Shown one piece after another: positions 7,365 through 13,851 of a stretch of DNA of 15,540 nucleotides. The number at the start of each line of letters is the position of its first letter. Positions within the stretch are counted from its first letter, which is position 1. The DNA lies in the NCBI GenBank assembly GCA_018609965.1, contig JAHENP010000205.1, positions 1 through 15,540 of the forward strand, given 5' to 3'. The DNA comes from Haloferacaceae archaeon. GTDB taxonomy: Archaea > Halobacteriota > Halobacteria > Halobacteriales > Haloferacaceae. The notes under the pieces were generated by a model. That model made no database searches and had not been told where the DNA came from. It saw only the letters and a program-made list of their open reading frames with translations. The position numbers were made by a program, and so were the translations under genes.

Positions 7365-7464
7365 ACGAGTGTGGTGTGTCGCAGGGAGTATGAAGGCTCG
7401 CAGAACCCGTCTTCTGTCGAGTATCGGATAGTTTCCAACGAGCGGCGGGCGCGGCTCTGGCGAC

Positions 7465-8277
7465 TCACTCGCGCGGCGGGCGGATGTCCTCCGTCCGGAG
7501 TTCGTCGTGTGCCCGCCAGGTTCGCGGTCGGAGCGCGACGAGCGTGGCGGCCGCGAACGCGACGACGACGGTCGCCGTGACGACCACCCCCGGTGCCGCG
7601 CCGACGGCGGCACTGCCGGGCCACCGATCCGGGCCGAACGCGGTCACACGCAACACCCACGCACCGCTCACGATGGCGAGCAGCGGGAGGTACACCCGCC
7701 GGAGCCGGTGTGCGACGGCCTCCTCAGCGGAGACCCGCAGCGCCGGCTGGTGGTAGTCGTCCGCCAGCCGTTCCCGCCAGTCGCTTGTCGGCTCCCGGCT
7801 CGGGTCCAACCCGACCGCGAACACGTTGCGTTGGAGCGTCCGCACCCGCGACCGCCACGCGTCGTACGCCCGGTACCGGCGCGCCTCGACGACCAGGAAC
7901 AACCCGACCGCCAGGTTGCCGATCAACAACACGTAGTGTGGGTTCGACGGGTTCGAGAACGCCCACGTCAACACTGCCGCCAACAACAACACCGCCCAGT
8001 TGGTGGTGCGGTCGAGCCGTTCCCGCCAGAACTTCATCCGGTGGACCTCCCCGCGGTAGAGGTGCGCGAGCGCCGAACTCGGCCCCATCTCACCCTCCAA
8101 CAGCCCGCGACCGACCGCCGGGTCGCCGGCGCTCGCGCCCGGTGGCTGGTGGTTTCCCTGCTCGCCGCTCTGTGATCCTGTCTCGCCGCCTCGCCGCGAC
8201 TCTGTCTCGCCGCCGTCCGGCTCTGTCCGGTCGGATTGACCGGTCTCGACCGTACCGGCCTCGTTCGTGTCGGCCAT
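7465..8277 (-). CDS. DUF2270 family integral membrane protein
   Basis: A 270-aa predicted membrane protein of unknown function. After a long low-complexity acidic N-terminus (1-60, Gly/Glu/Thr/Ser/Gln-rich) comes the DUF2270 signature: HLYRGE (72-77), R-L-D-TTNWAV (88-96), a membrane helix (95-107), SNPSNPHY, a second helix (116-131), then EARRYRAYDAWRSRVR (131-146). Two further helices lie at about 195-211 and 228-249. The C-terminus is charged (RTEDIRPPRE). ATG 8277 was chosen; a GTG at 8280 directly precedes it. An AT-rich island at 8381-8412 likely holds the promoter, with a leader of about 75-100 bases that contains a possible 25-codon ORF. The DUF4097 gene follows on the same strand and may be co-transcribed. 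Confidence 0.85.
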   Translation of the reverse strand: MADTNEAGTVETGQSDRTEPDGGETESRRGGETGSQSGEQGNHQPPGASAGDPAVGRGLLEGEMGPSSALAHLYRGEVHRMKFWRERLDRTTNWAVLLLAAVLTWAFSNPSNPHYVLLIGNLAVGLFLVVEARRYRAYDAWRSRVRTLQRNVFAVGLDPSREPTSDWRERLADDYHQPALRVSAEEAVAHRLRRVYLPLLAIVSGAWVLRVTAFGPDRWPGSAAVGAAPGVVVTATVVVAFAAATLVALRPRTWRAHDELRTEDIRPPRE

Positions 8278-8382
8278 CACTCCCTCTCGACGCTGGGGTC
8301 GTCACTCGTCGGGTCGCCTGCTGTCCCCGTCTCCGGCACGTCGAGTGTGCTCACACGAGGATGTTCGGGCCCGCTGCACAAG

Positions 8383-8397
8383 AGTATTGTGATAATA
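8383..8397 (-). promoter_or_regulatory. AT-rich promoter candidate for the DUF2270 gene
   Basis: On the minus strand this reads TATTATCACAATACT, the only AT-rich segment upstream of the DUF2270 gene. A start site 27 bases downstream would fall near 8354, at the GTG of the 25-codon upstream frame. Confidence 0.35.
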
Positions 8398-8572
8398 GTG
8401 CAATTCAAAAGAGACAGTTCGCGGCCGGCGGCTGTGGAGACGGGTCGTTGTCGCAGAACGGTGTCGTCACTCGTGGTCGCTCTGGCCGTACGCGGTACGC
8501 TGCCACAGCCGTCTTGACGGAGTCTGACGGCAGAAGAGATTTTCTCGTGAACTGCGGGACGGCGACACCACC

Positions 8573-8603
8573 TCCCCGAAGGGGAACCCGAGTCAAACGA
8601 CTC
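8573..8603 (-). terminator. Two tandem hairpins downstream of tRNA-Thr
   Basis: On the minus strand, GAGTC-GTTT-GACTC (8603-8590) is followed by TCCCC-TTC-GGGGA (8585-8573). They begin 25 bases after the tRNA 3' end. They may stop transcription or protect the trailer. There is no T-tract, so function is uncertain. Confidence 0.3.
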
Positions 8604-8627
8604 CTCGTTCAGTTTGTCACGCCAGAG

Positions 8628-8699
8628 AGCCTAGGCCGGAATTTGAATCCGGGGTCTCGTCCTTACCAAGGACGCGCTTTACCGCTAAGCTACCCAGGC
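8628..8699 (-). tRNA. tRNA-Thr (anticodon GGT)
   Basis: A 72-base cloverleaf on the minus strand. The acceptor stem is GCCTGGG with CCTAGGC (one G-U pair) and discriminator T (8628). The D arm is GCTT...AAGC. The anticodon stem CGTCC/GGACG encloses the loop TTGGTAA with anticodon GGT, reading ACC and ACU. The variable region has five bases. The T stem CCGGA/TCCGG encloses TTCAAAT. No intron is present and CCA is not encoded; both are normal for archaea. U73 is, as I recall, the discriminator found in haloarchaeal threonine tRNAs. Confidence 0.95.
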
Positions 8700-8722
8700 A
8701 AGCATGACGGTATACTCTGCTG

Positions 8723-8740
8723 CCGTTATTATACGTTTCG
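8723..8740 (-). promoter_or_regulatory. BRE plus TATA box of tRNA-Thr
   Basis: The minus strand reads CGAAACGTATAATAACGG. The purine-rich CGAAAC (BRE-like) followed by TATAATAA is the strongest archaeal promoter in the window. It is placed so that transcription starts a few bases before the mature tRNA 5' end at 8699. Confidence 0.75.
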
Positions 8741-8774
8741 ATACACCACGACTCGCAGGCGACGCGGCGGCGTT

Positions 8775-8866
8775 CACGAGGGCAGCGCGGTGACCATCAC
8801 GAGGGCAGCGCGGCGGCCCTCACGAGACCAGCGCGGCGGCGTTCACAACACCAACGCGGCGATCTC
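8775..8866. repeat. Tandem 23-base repeats at the 3' end of the SpoIIM-like gene
   Basis: Four consecutive 23-base units start at 8775, 8798, 8821 and 8844. The first three share CACGAG..CAGCGCGG, and the fourth, inside the coding end, is the most diverged. Each unit is preceded by T, so each junction carries TCA (a TGA stop on the minus strand). Only the one at 8843-8845 ends the gene; the others are downstream copies of the C-terminal coding tail. Confidence 0.8.
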
Positions 8867-10768
8867 CGGAGTGAGGAACGCCTCGACGAGGGCGGCGACG
8901 ACCAACAACACCGCAGCGCCACCCAGTACGTGTGCCGTCTCGTGGAGTCGGTCGGCGACGCTCCCGGCGTCCGTCTCACCCCGCACCGCCCGCCAGCCGA
9001 CACCCGCGAGGTGGAGCCCCAACCCCCAGGTGACGGCCAACACCGGAATCTCGATCACGCCGTGGGGGGCGACGAGCGCGACCAGTGCCCGGAGTTCGAA
9101 CGCGCCCGCCAGCGCGCCGACGACCGCGCCGTTGAACGCGGCACTGACCGCCGCCGGCACGCCGAACGCCAGCCCGCTGTAGACGCTGCCCGCGGCCACG
9201 AGCCAGTTGTTGGCCGCGATGTTGACGAAGTCGTTCACCGGGAGCGCACCGAACACGTTGCCCACGTCCGACGGCGCCGGCACTGCGACCCCCGCGGGCG
9301 CGGTGACGGCCCACCCGCCGGCCAACCCGAGCGTGAACACTGCGAGCGCGCCGACGACCGCCGCCGGCGTGGCGAGAACGAACTCGCAGAACGCGCGCAA
9401 CCCCCCACCGAACGCGCGCCGGAGCCGTTCGCCGACCCCGTCCCGGTCACGCACCGGCACCGTCGGCGCCGAGTCCGTGACACCGGTCGACTCGACACCA
9501 CTCCCCCTCGGCTCGGTCGCGGTCGACTCGACGCCCGTCTCCGTCGCGGTCGGTTCGACAGTCGACTCCGTCGCGGTCGGTTCGACAGTCGACTCCGTCG
9601 CAGTCGGCTCGAGGCCGGTCTCCGTCGGTTCGTCGTCGAACGCCGTCGACTCGCCGTCGAAGGCCGTCGGCTCGTCAGTAGACGGTGTCGCCCCGCTGCC
9701 AGACGCCGTCGGCTCGTCAGCCGGCGACTGCGTCAGGCGATCCGGCTCCGTTCGCGCGCCGGCGTACACGGCGGTCGCGAGCAGGTCGGCGAACGGAGCG
9801 ACGAACAACGGCGTGACGAGCGCGCCGAGACGGGCGGCACCGACAGCACCGAGCACGCCGGCGACGATGCCGGCACCGACGTAGAGTACGGCAACGACCA
9901 ACACGAACCCGACGGCGGTACCGAGCTGGTAGCGGAAGACACCCAAACTCGCCCGGACGGCACCGAACACGCCCCGGTCGTCGACGACGACCGCCGGCCC
10001 CGCAAACGCCAACAGCCCGAGCCCCACGAGCGTGACGAGAACGCCGACAAGCGCGAGCAGGACCCCGACCAGTGCGGCAGCAGGCTGTGTGGTGGCCAAC
10101 GAGAACGCGAGCACCACTGGACCACCGACGAAGACGACCCCGAGCAGGCTCTTCAACAGGAACAACCCGGCGAACGTCTGCCACCGGCCAGCGCCACGCA
10201 CCCCTGCAGTCAGCGCCCGGTGAGCGGGGTCACGCTCTCCACTCGACCCACCCGGTTCGTCCCCGACCGCGAGTGTGGCCCAGACGGTCGTCTGTGTCAC
10301 CGCGCTGGCCACGCCGCGCGCGAGCACGAGCACAACCACCGAGACCACGCCACCAGCGAGGAGCAACGCCCCGACCTCGGGGACGGCGAGCCCATCGATT
10401 GCGGTCTCTAACTCCGGCGGCACCCCCGGCACGGGACCGCCGGGAGCGGTGTCGGCGGCTCCACCCCGTTCCTCCAACAACGGCGCGGCGGCCTCCAGTG
10501 CAGGCTCGATCCGTCCGGTCGCGGCGAGCAACGCCACGGCCGCCCCGACGGCGAGTAGCAACGGCGCTCGCGCCACGCTCGCGGTGCCGAGTGCGAGAAG
10601 ATACGCCGGCAACACCGCCGTCGGGAGGTCGTACAACACCCGTCTGGCGGCGCTTGCGGCGTCAGACACCGACGGCGTCCGTTCGTCCAACGGCGGGAGC
10701 GAGACGGCCGTCGGCACTGACTCTGTGGTCCGTCCGTCGTCCGGCGGATCGTCGCGTGTGGAGGACAC
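8843..10768 (-). CDS. Multi-pass membrane protein with SpoIIM/DUF95-like C-terminal domain
   Basis: A 641-aa membrane protein from a GTG start at 10768. The N-terminal half (about 45-340) has six or so Ala/Val/Leu/Gly-rich helices. It resembles the haloarchaeal family of large membrane proteins distantly related to glycerophosphodiesterase membrane domains, though I assign this only tentatively. Residues 345-440 are a low-complexity Thr/Glu/Pro/Ser linker with a nonapeptide EPTATESTV repeated about three times (387-413). The C-terminal part (about 455-641) matches SpoIIM/DUF95 proteins: NIAANNWLVAAGSVYSGLAF (516-535), FNGAVVGALAGAF (545-557), then APHGVIEIPVLAV (567-579), the hallmark PHG.xE segment, and two last helices. 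The function in archaea is unknown; bacterial SpoIIM acts in membrane remodelling during engulfment. The combination of two membrane domains joined by a repeat linker is notable. The gene ends in tandem 23-base repeats. GTG is the best start: no ATG lies further upstream in frame. Confidence 0.75.
   Translation of the reverse strand: MSSTRDDPPDDGRTTESVPTAVSLPPLDERTPSVSDAASAARRVLYDLPTAVLPAYLLALGTASVARAPLLLAVGAAVALLAATGRIEPALEAAAPLLEERGGAADTAPGGPVPGVPPELETAIDGLAVPEVGALLLAGGVVSVVVLVLARGVASAVTQTTVWATLAVGDEPGGSSGERDPAHRALTAGVRGAGRWQTFAGLFLLKSLLGVVFVGGPVVLAFSLATTQPAAALVGVLLALVGVLVTLVGLGLLAFAGPAVVVDDRGVFGAVRASLGVFRYQLGTAVGFVLVVAVLYVGAGIVAGVLGAVGAARLGALVTPLFVAPFADLLATAVYAGARTEPDRLTQSPADEPTASGSGATPSTDEPTAFDGESTAFDDEPTETGLEPTATESTVEPTATESTVEPTATETGVESTATEPRGSGVESTGVTDSAPTVPVRDRDGVGERLRRAFGGGLRAFCEFVLATPAAVVGALAVFTLGLAGGWAVTAPAGVAVPAPSDVGNVFGALPVNDFVNIAANNWLVAAGSVYSGLAFGVPAAVSAAFNGAVVGALAGAFELRALVALVAPHGVIEIPVLAVTWGLGLHLAGVGWRAVRGETDAGSVADRLHETAHVLGGAAVLLVVAALVEAFLTPEIAALVL
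9507..9610. repeat. 27-base coding tandem repeats in the linker of the SpoIIM-like gene
   Basis: A 27-base unit (TCGCGGTCGG TTCGACAGTC followed by GACTCCG) is repeated nearly perfectly, with degenerate flanking copies on both sides. Because 27 is a multiple of three, it encodes repeats of EPTATESTV without shifting the frame. Confidence 0.8.
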
Positions 10769-10972
10769 ACCTCACGTCTGTCACGCGCTCTACCTAACAC
10801 TGCTGCTCCGTCTCACCGGCAGAGACGCTGCCCGTCGCGCTCGTGGCGCCATCTCTTTGCGAACGGGTCGTGACGGCGCGCTCGCTCTACCACGCCGACG
10901 CGCTCGCTCTACGACACCGGCGTGCCCGCCCGTGTCACACAGCTTTTCGGGGGCGCCGGCCGAACGAGCGGT
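10769..10972. other. Divergent intergenic region between SpoIIM-like and ferritin-like genes
   Basis: These 204 bases contain no gene. TTAGGTAG on the minus strand (about 10797-10790) is at leaderless spacing from the GTG at 10768. CTTTTC (10943-10948) is at leaderless spacing from the ATG at 10973. Two copies of CGCGCTCGCTCTAC lie at 10877-10890 and 10899-10912, with a partial third, GCGCTCTAC, near 10785. Confidence 0.5.
10877..10920. repeat. 22-base direct repeat, two copies
   Basis: CGCGCTCGCTCTAC is repeated exactly with a 22-base period; the remaining eight bases of each unit are similar (CACGCCGA versus GACACCGG). It lies in the divergent intergenic region. It could be a regulatory site or a simple duplication. 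Confidence 0.6.
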
Positions 10973-11572
10973 ATGGACGTAGACGAGTTCACCGACGCGC
11001 TGCGTGACGCCCACGAGACACCCCTGTCGCGACTCGGCTCCTCGAAGTCGTTGTACGCGCTCACCGGCGGGGAGATGGCCGGCGACGCGGTTCGCGCGGC
11101 AGTCGCCCGGGAGGCGACGCTGGCGGCCGAGGCGTACGCCGACCTCGCGAGCGAGACCAGCGGGGAGACGAAGACACTGTTCGAGACGTTGGCCGACCGG
11201 GTCGCAAAGCAGGCGGAGACGGCCGGCGCGGAGCCAGCCGACCGGGAGTTTCCGGACGCCGAAGCGCTCGGGGAGCCAACAACGGACGCCGGCCGGCTCG
11301 GCGCCGCGTTGGCCCGCCAGCTGTTGGCCGACACCCGAGTCGGACAGGCGGTCGGGTTCTTCGTCGGCGACGCCGACCCTGCGGGTGCCGACGAGTTCCG
11401 GTCGCTCCGCGAAGCGGTCGCGGCCGACCACGACCGCGTCGCCGACCGGCTGGCGGCCGTCGACGACCGCGCGGCTACCCGCGAGGCGGCCGACGCCGTG
11501 ATTGAGGCCGCCTACGACGACTACGTGGAGAGCCTGGAGTCGATGGGTGTCGAGCCGAAGAACGTCTGCTGA
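10973..11572 (+). CDS. Ferritin-like helical protein (haloarchaeal rubrerythrin-family relative)
   Basis: A 199-aa soluble acidic protein, almost entirely alpha-helical by composition. The N-terminus MDVDEFTDALRDAHETPLSR, then LGSSKSLYALTGGEM (21-35), matches a family common in haloarchaea that I recall under rubrerythrin-like or 'transcription antitermination' names; I do not trust the latter. Helices at about 37-62, 64-86, 107-131, 140-165 and 169-190 fit an up-down helical bundle. The paired ExxH metal ligands of true rubrerythrins are not obvious: E47 and E53 are present, but no matching His follows. Iron binding is therefore doubtful. ATG 10973 was chosen over an upstream in-frame GTG (10922) because a T-rich box (CTTTTC, 10943-10948) lies 25-30 bases upstream, fitting a leaderless start. 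It is a single gene; the ABC operon begins 131 bases later with its own promoter. Confidence 0.65.
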   Translation: MDVDEFTDALRDAHETPLSRLGSSKSLYALTGGEMAGDAVRAAVAREATLAAEAYADLASETSGETKTLFETLADRVAKQAETAGAEPADREFPDAEALGEPTTDAGRLGAALARQLLADTRVGQAVGFFVGDADPAGADEFRSLREAVAADHDRVADRLAAVDDRAATREAADAVIEAAYDDYVESLESMGVEPKNVC

Positions 11573-11621
11573 TCCGGGACCGACGGCCCCACTGTCGGCT
11601 ACTTCTGCCCAGTACTGATAA

Positions 11622-11628
11622 CTATATA
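11622..11628 (+). promoter_or_regulatory. Upstream TATA-like element before the ABC operon
   Basis: CTATATA lies 75 bases before the ATG at 11703. It could be an alternative, distal promoter to the proximal AT-rich box at 11661-11680. Confidence 0.3.
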
Positions 11629-11659
11629 GCAGTGTGAGGGTGGCGTACCGAGACACACC

Positions 11660-11690
11660 GTACATATTAAGTGTTAATAAGGAAATGTAC
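11660..11690. promoter_or_regulatory. Nested dyads overlapping the ABC operon promoter
   Basis: TATTAAGTGTTAATA (11665-11679) is a 15-base dyad with perfect six-base arms around GTG. It lies inside a second inverted repeat, GTACAT (11660-11665) with ATGTAC (11685-11690). The TTAATA arm (11674-11679) sits 24-29 bases before the ATG at 11703, where box A is expected, so a protein bound here would compete with TBP. This suggests repressor control of the importer. The symmetry is seen; the binding protein is unknown. Confidence 0.55.
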
Positions 11691-11702
11691 GGCAATACGA
11701 GC

Positions 11703-12884
11703 ATGACGCACTCTAGGCGGGGAGCGCTCTCCCTGACGGGCGCGGCGTTGGCAGCCGGGTTGGCCGGCTGTGTGACCAGCAGCGACGACACGGCGACGGC
11801 CGCCGGCGACGGGTCGGGTGAGGGCTCGGAGTCCGGCGGCAACTCGGGCGCGGAGACGTACGAGGTCGGCCACGGCGACTCTCAGACCACCGTCTCGGCG
11901 GCGTCGTTCCCGGAGAAGCTGTTCGTCTACGCGGTCCAGACGGGGTGGTCGAACTGGGGTGCACAGATGAAGGCGTTCGAACAGGAGTACGGCGTCCCGT
12001 TGAACGACGACCAACGCACCTCCGGCGAGGCGTTGTCGGACCTGCGGGCCAACTCACAGGACCCCACACATTCAGCGTACAACGGCGGCTACACGTACGG
12101 TATTCTCGCGATGGAGGACGGACTGACACAGGCGTACAAGCCGAAAAACTGGGACAAGGTGCCCGAGAAGCTGAAGACAGACAACGGCCACATGACCGCC
12201 ACGCGGCGGATGACGACGACGGTCACCTACCGGAAGGACATCTACGAGGAGGAAGGCATCGAGCCGCCCGAGACGTGGGAGGATCTGCGTCGCGAGGAGA
12301 TCGCCGCGAAGACACAGTACCAGCCCCCCAACGCCGCGGTCGGGCTGGCGGGCGCGATCTCGATCAACAACGCCTACGGCGGGAGCCTAGAGGACGTGCA
12401 GCCGGTGATCGACTACTACAACGACGTGAAACAGAAGGGCGCCGTCTTTGCGGGCAACGTCGAACAGAAGTTCACCAAAGGGGAGGTCCACACGTTCGTC
12501 GAGTACGACTACACGGGGTTGGACCTGAAGTACAACGCCGACTCAATCGGGGAAGACCAGGTGGAGACGCGGCTCCTGACCGGCCCCGACGGGGAGAAGG
12601 GGGCGCTCAACCAGCCGTACGGCTACGGGATGCTGAAAGGGGCGCCGAACCCGGAGGCGTGTAAGCTGTTCATGGACTACGTGCTCTCCTTGGAAGGCCA
12701 ACGGAAGTTCCTAGACGCGTTCGTCCGCCCGATCCGGGCGCCGGAACTGGAGATGCCCGAACAGTTCCCGGCCCAGTCCCGGTACGAGGAGACGGAGTTC
12801 CAGGTGGACTACACGAAGCTGGTGAACGAACAGGAGTCGATCATCAGCGAGATCGGCCAGGGTGTCGGGCTGACGGGTTACTGA
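11703..12884 (+). CDS. ABC importer substrate-binding lipoprotein
   Basis: A 393-aa extracellular solute-binding protein of the family-1 type used by POPT-class importers (iron, polyamine, phosphonate, thiamine and similar ligands). The N-terminus SRRGALSL (4-11) is a twin-arginine signal, followed by a lipobox LAGC with lipidated C23 and a Ser/Gly/Asp spacer (24-51): a Tat-exported, lipid-anchored haloarchaeal binding protein. The mature domain shows TVTYRKDIYEEEGIEPPETW, the hinge-region motif typical of these families, and GQRKFLDAFVRPIR near the C-terminus. ATG 11703 is preferred over ATG 11685 (six residues longer) because the TTAATA box is at leaderless distance; both give the same signal. 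It is first gene of a four-gene operon, with permease 1 one base after its stop. The ligand cannot be read from the sequence. Confidence 0.85.
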   Translation: MTHSRRGALSLTGAALAAGLAGCVTSSDDTATAAGDGSGEGSESGGNSGAETYEVGHGDSQTTVSAASFPEKLFVYAVQTGWSNWGAQMKAFEQEYGVPLNDDQRTSGEALSDLRANSQDPTHSAYNGGYTYGILAMEDGLTQAYKPKNWDKVPEKLKTDNGHMTATRRMTTTVTYRKDIYEEEGIEPPETWEDLRREEIAAKTQYQPPNAAVGLAGAISINNAYGGSLEDVQPVIDYYNDVKQKGAVFAGNVEQKFTKGEVHTFVEYDYTGLDLKYNADSIGEDQVETRLLTGPDGEKGALNQPYGYGMLKGAPNPEACKLFMDYVLSLEGQRKFLDAFVRPIRAPELEMPEQFPAQSRYEETEFQVDYTKLVNEQESIISEIGQGVGLTGY

Positions 12885-12885
12885 G

Positions 12886-13851
12886 ATGTCCACGCTCGAT
12901 TCGGAGTCCCTGCGCCGGACGGCGGTTCCGGAGACAGAACGGGACCGGGAACGCCGGCGGATCGCGCTCCTGTCGGTGCCGTTCCTGGCGCTCGCGACGT
13001 TCGGGGCGTTCGTCCCGTTGGCGCAGATGCTCCGGATCAGCACCTCCCAGTCCAGTTTCGCCGCCGAGGGGTTCACCCTGGCCGCCTACCGAGAGCTGTT
13101 CGCGTCGATGGTGGCGTATCTCCCGGTCGTCGGGGACGTACTCGTCGCGGACGTGAACCCGGTGTACGGGGTCGTTGTCTGGAACTCGTTGTGGTTCGGC
13201 GCGCTCACGACCGTCGTCAGCGTCGCCTTCGGCGTCTGTCTGGCACACACGCTGGAGAAGTACGACCTCCCGTTTGAGGGAACGATCGTCACACTTCTGT
13301 CGTTCCCGATCAGTCTCCCCGGGATCGTCGCGGCGTTCATGATGATCGTGTTGTTCGGCACGACGGGCGTGTTGTCGAACGCACTCGCGTTTCTCGCCGG
13401 CACAGAGGTCGACACCGTCGCCCTGACGGGCCAGCCGTCCGGCACCACCAACGCAGTCGTCGGGTTGTTCTTCGGCTACCTCTACTCGATGATCCCGCGG
13501 GCGACGTTTCTGTTGCGAGGGACGTACGCGGAGGTGAACGGTGACGCCGAGGCGGCCGCCCGGTCGTTGGGTGCGGGGCCACTGGAGACGTTCTGGCACG
13601 TCACCCTCCCGCAGATCCGGCCGGGGATTGTCGGTGCCGTGATCCTCACGTTCCGCACCGCGTTGGCCATCTTCGGCACCGTGCTCGTGTTGAAGGCGTT
13701 GTCGGTGGTGACGTTCCGGTTCGACCAGGAGATCCAGGTCGGCTTCGACCTGCCGATGGCGTCGGCGCTGGCGGCGGTGTTTTTCGCGTTCACGCTCGCG
13801 TTCACGTTCCTCGGACTCCGGTTCACCAGCGCGGAGGTGAGTGAGGCGTGA
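12886..13851 (+). CDS. ABC importer permease 1 (POPT type)
   Basis: A 321-aa inner permease subunit. A charged cytoplasmic N-terminus (1-25) is followed by a helix at about 28-47. An extracytoplasmic loop (about 50-98) precedes five further helices in the core (about 99-121, 133-156, 188-210, 246-270 and 292-312). The EAA loop that contacts the ATPase is clear at 222-248: AEAAARSLGAG, then LPQIRPGI. Its ATG comes one base after the binding-protein stop, so translation is probably coupled. The stop overlaps the start of permease 2. Confidence 0.88.
   Translation: MSTLDSESLRRTAVPETERDRERRRIALLSVPFLALATFGAFVPLAQMLRISTSQSSFAAEGFTLAAYRELFASMVAYLPVVGDVLVADVNPVYGVVVWNSLWFGALTTVVSVAFGVCLAHTLEKYDLPFEGTIVTLLSFPISLPGIVAAFMMIVLFGTTGVLSNALAFLAGTEVDTVALTGQPSGTTNAVVGLFFGYLYSMIPRATFLLRGTYAEVNGDAEAAARSLGAGPLETFWHVTLPQIRPGIVGAVILTFRTALAIFGTVLVLKALSVVTFRFDQEIQVGFDLPMASALAAVFFAFTLAFTFLGLRFTSAEVSEA
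13833..13840 (+). promoter_or_regulatory. Strong Shine-Dalgarno deciding the GTG start of permease 2
   Basis: GGAGGTGA is a full match to the archaeal 16S rRNA tail (UCACCUCC) and lies seven bases before GTG 13848. This supports GTG over later ATG codons. Confidence 0.7.

Larger units (their letters stand above)
8278..8627. other. 350-base non-genic stretch between DUF2270 gene and tRNA-Thr
   Basis: No convincing protein gene is present here. Near the DUF2270 gene is a 25-codon GTG-started frame (8354-8277, minus) whose TGA overlaps the DUF2270 ATG. An AT-rich island (8381-8412) includes TATT-GTGAT-AATA (8385-8397) and is the likely DUF2270 promoter region. Two small hairpins lie at 8573-8585 and 8590-8603, just beyond the tRNA 3' end. 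A 63-codon minus-strand frame (8405-8596) has the composition of random GC-rich DNA and is not called. Confidence 0.5.

Noticed and set aside
8600..8740. tRNA gene as an integration site with a mobile element
   Set aside because: I saw no integrase gene and no repeat of the tRNA 3' end in the window; flanking genes look like ordinary chromosomal ones.
8774..8866. CRISPR-like array
   Set aside because: The 23-base units are directly adjacent with no unique spacers and extend from coding sequence, so this is a tandem duplication.
7593..9182. 529-codon plus-strand frame
   Set aside because: It crosses the DUF2270 gene, the tRNA-Thr gene and the repeat region, and its product is Arg/Pro/Thr-rich with no recognisable domain.
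8930..10411. 493-codon plus-strand frame opposite the SpoIIM-like gene
   Set aside because: The highly charged Arg/Glu/Asp composition is an antisense reading of Ala/Val/Pro codons; the minus strand encodes clear membrane helices and a DUF95 motif.
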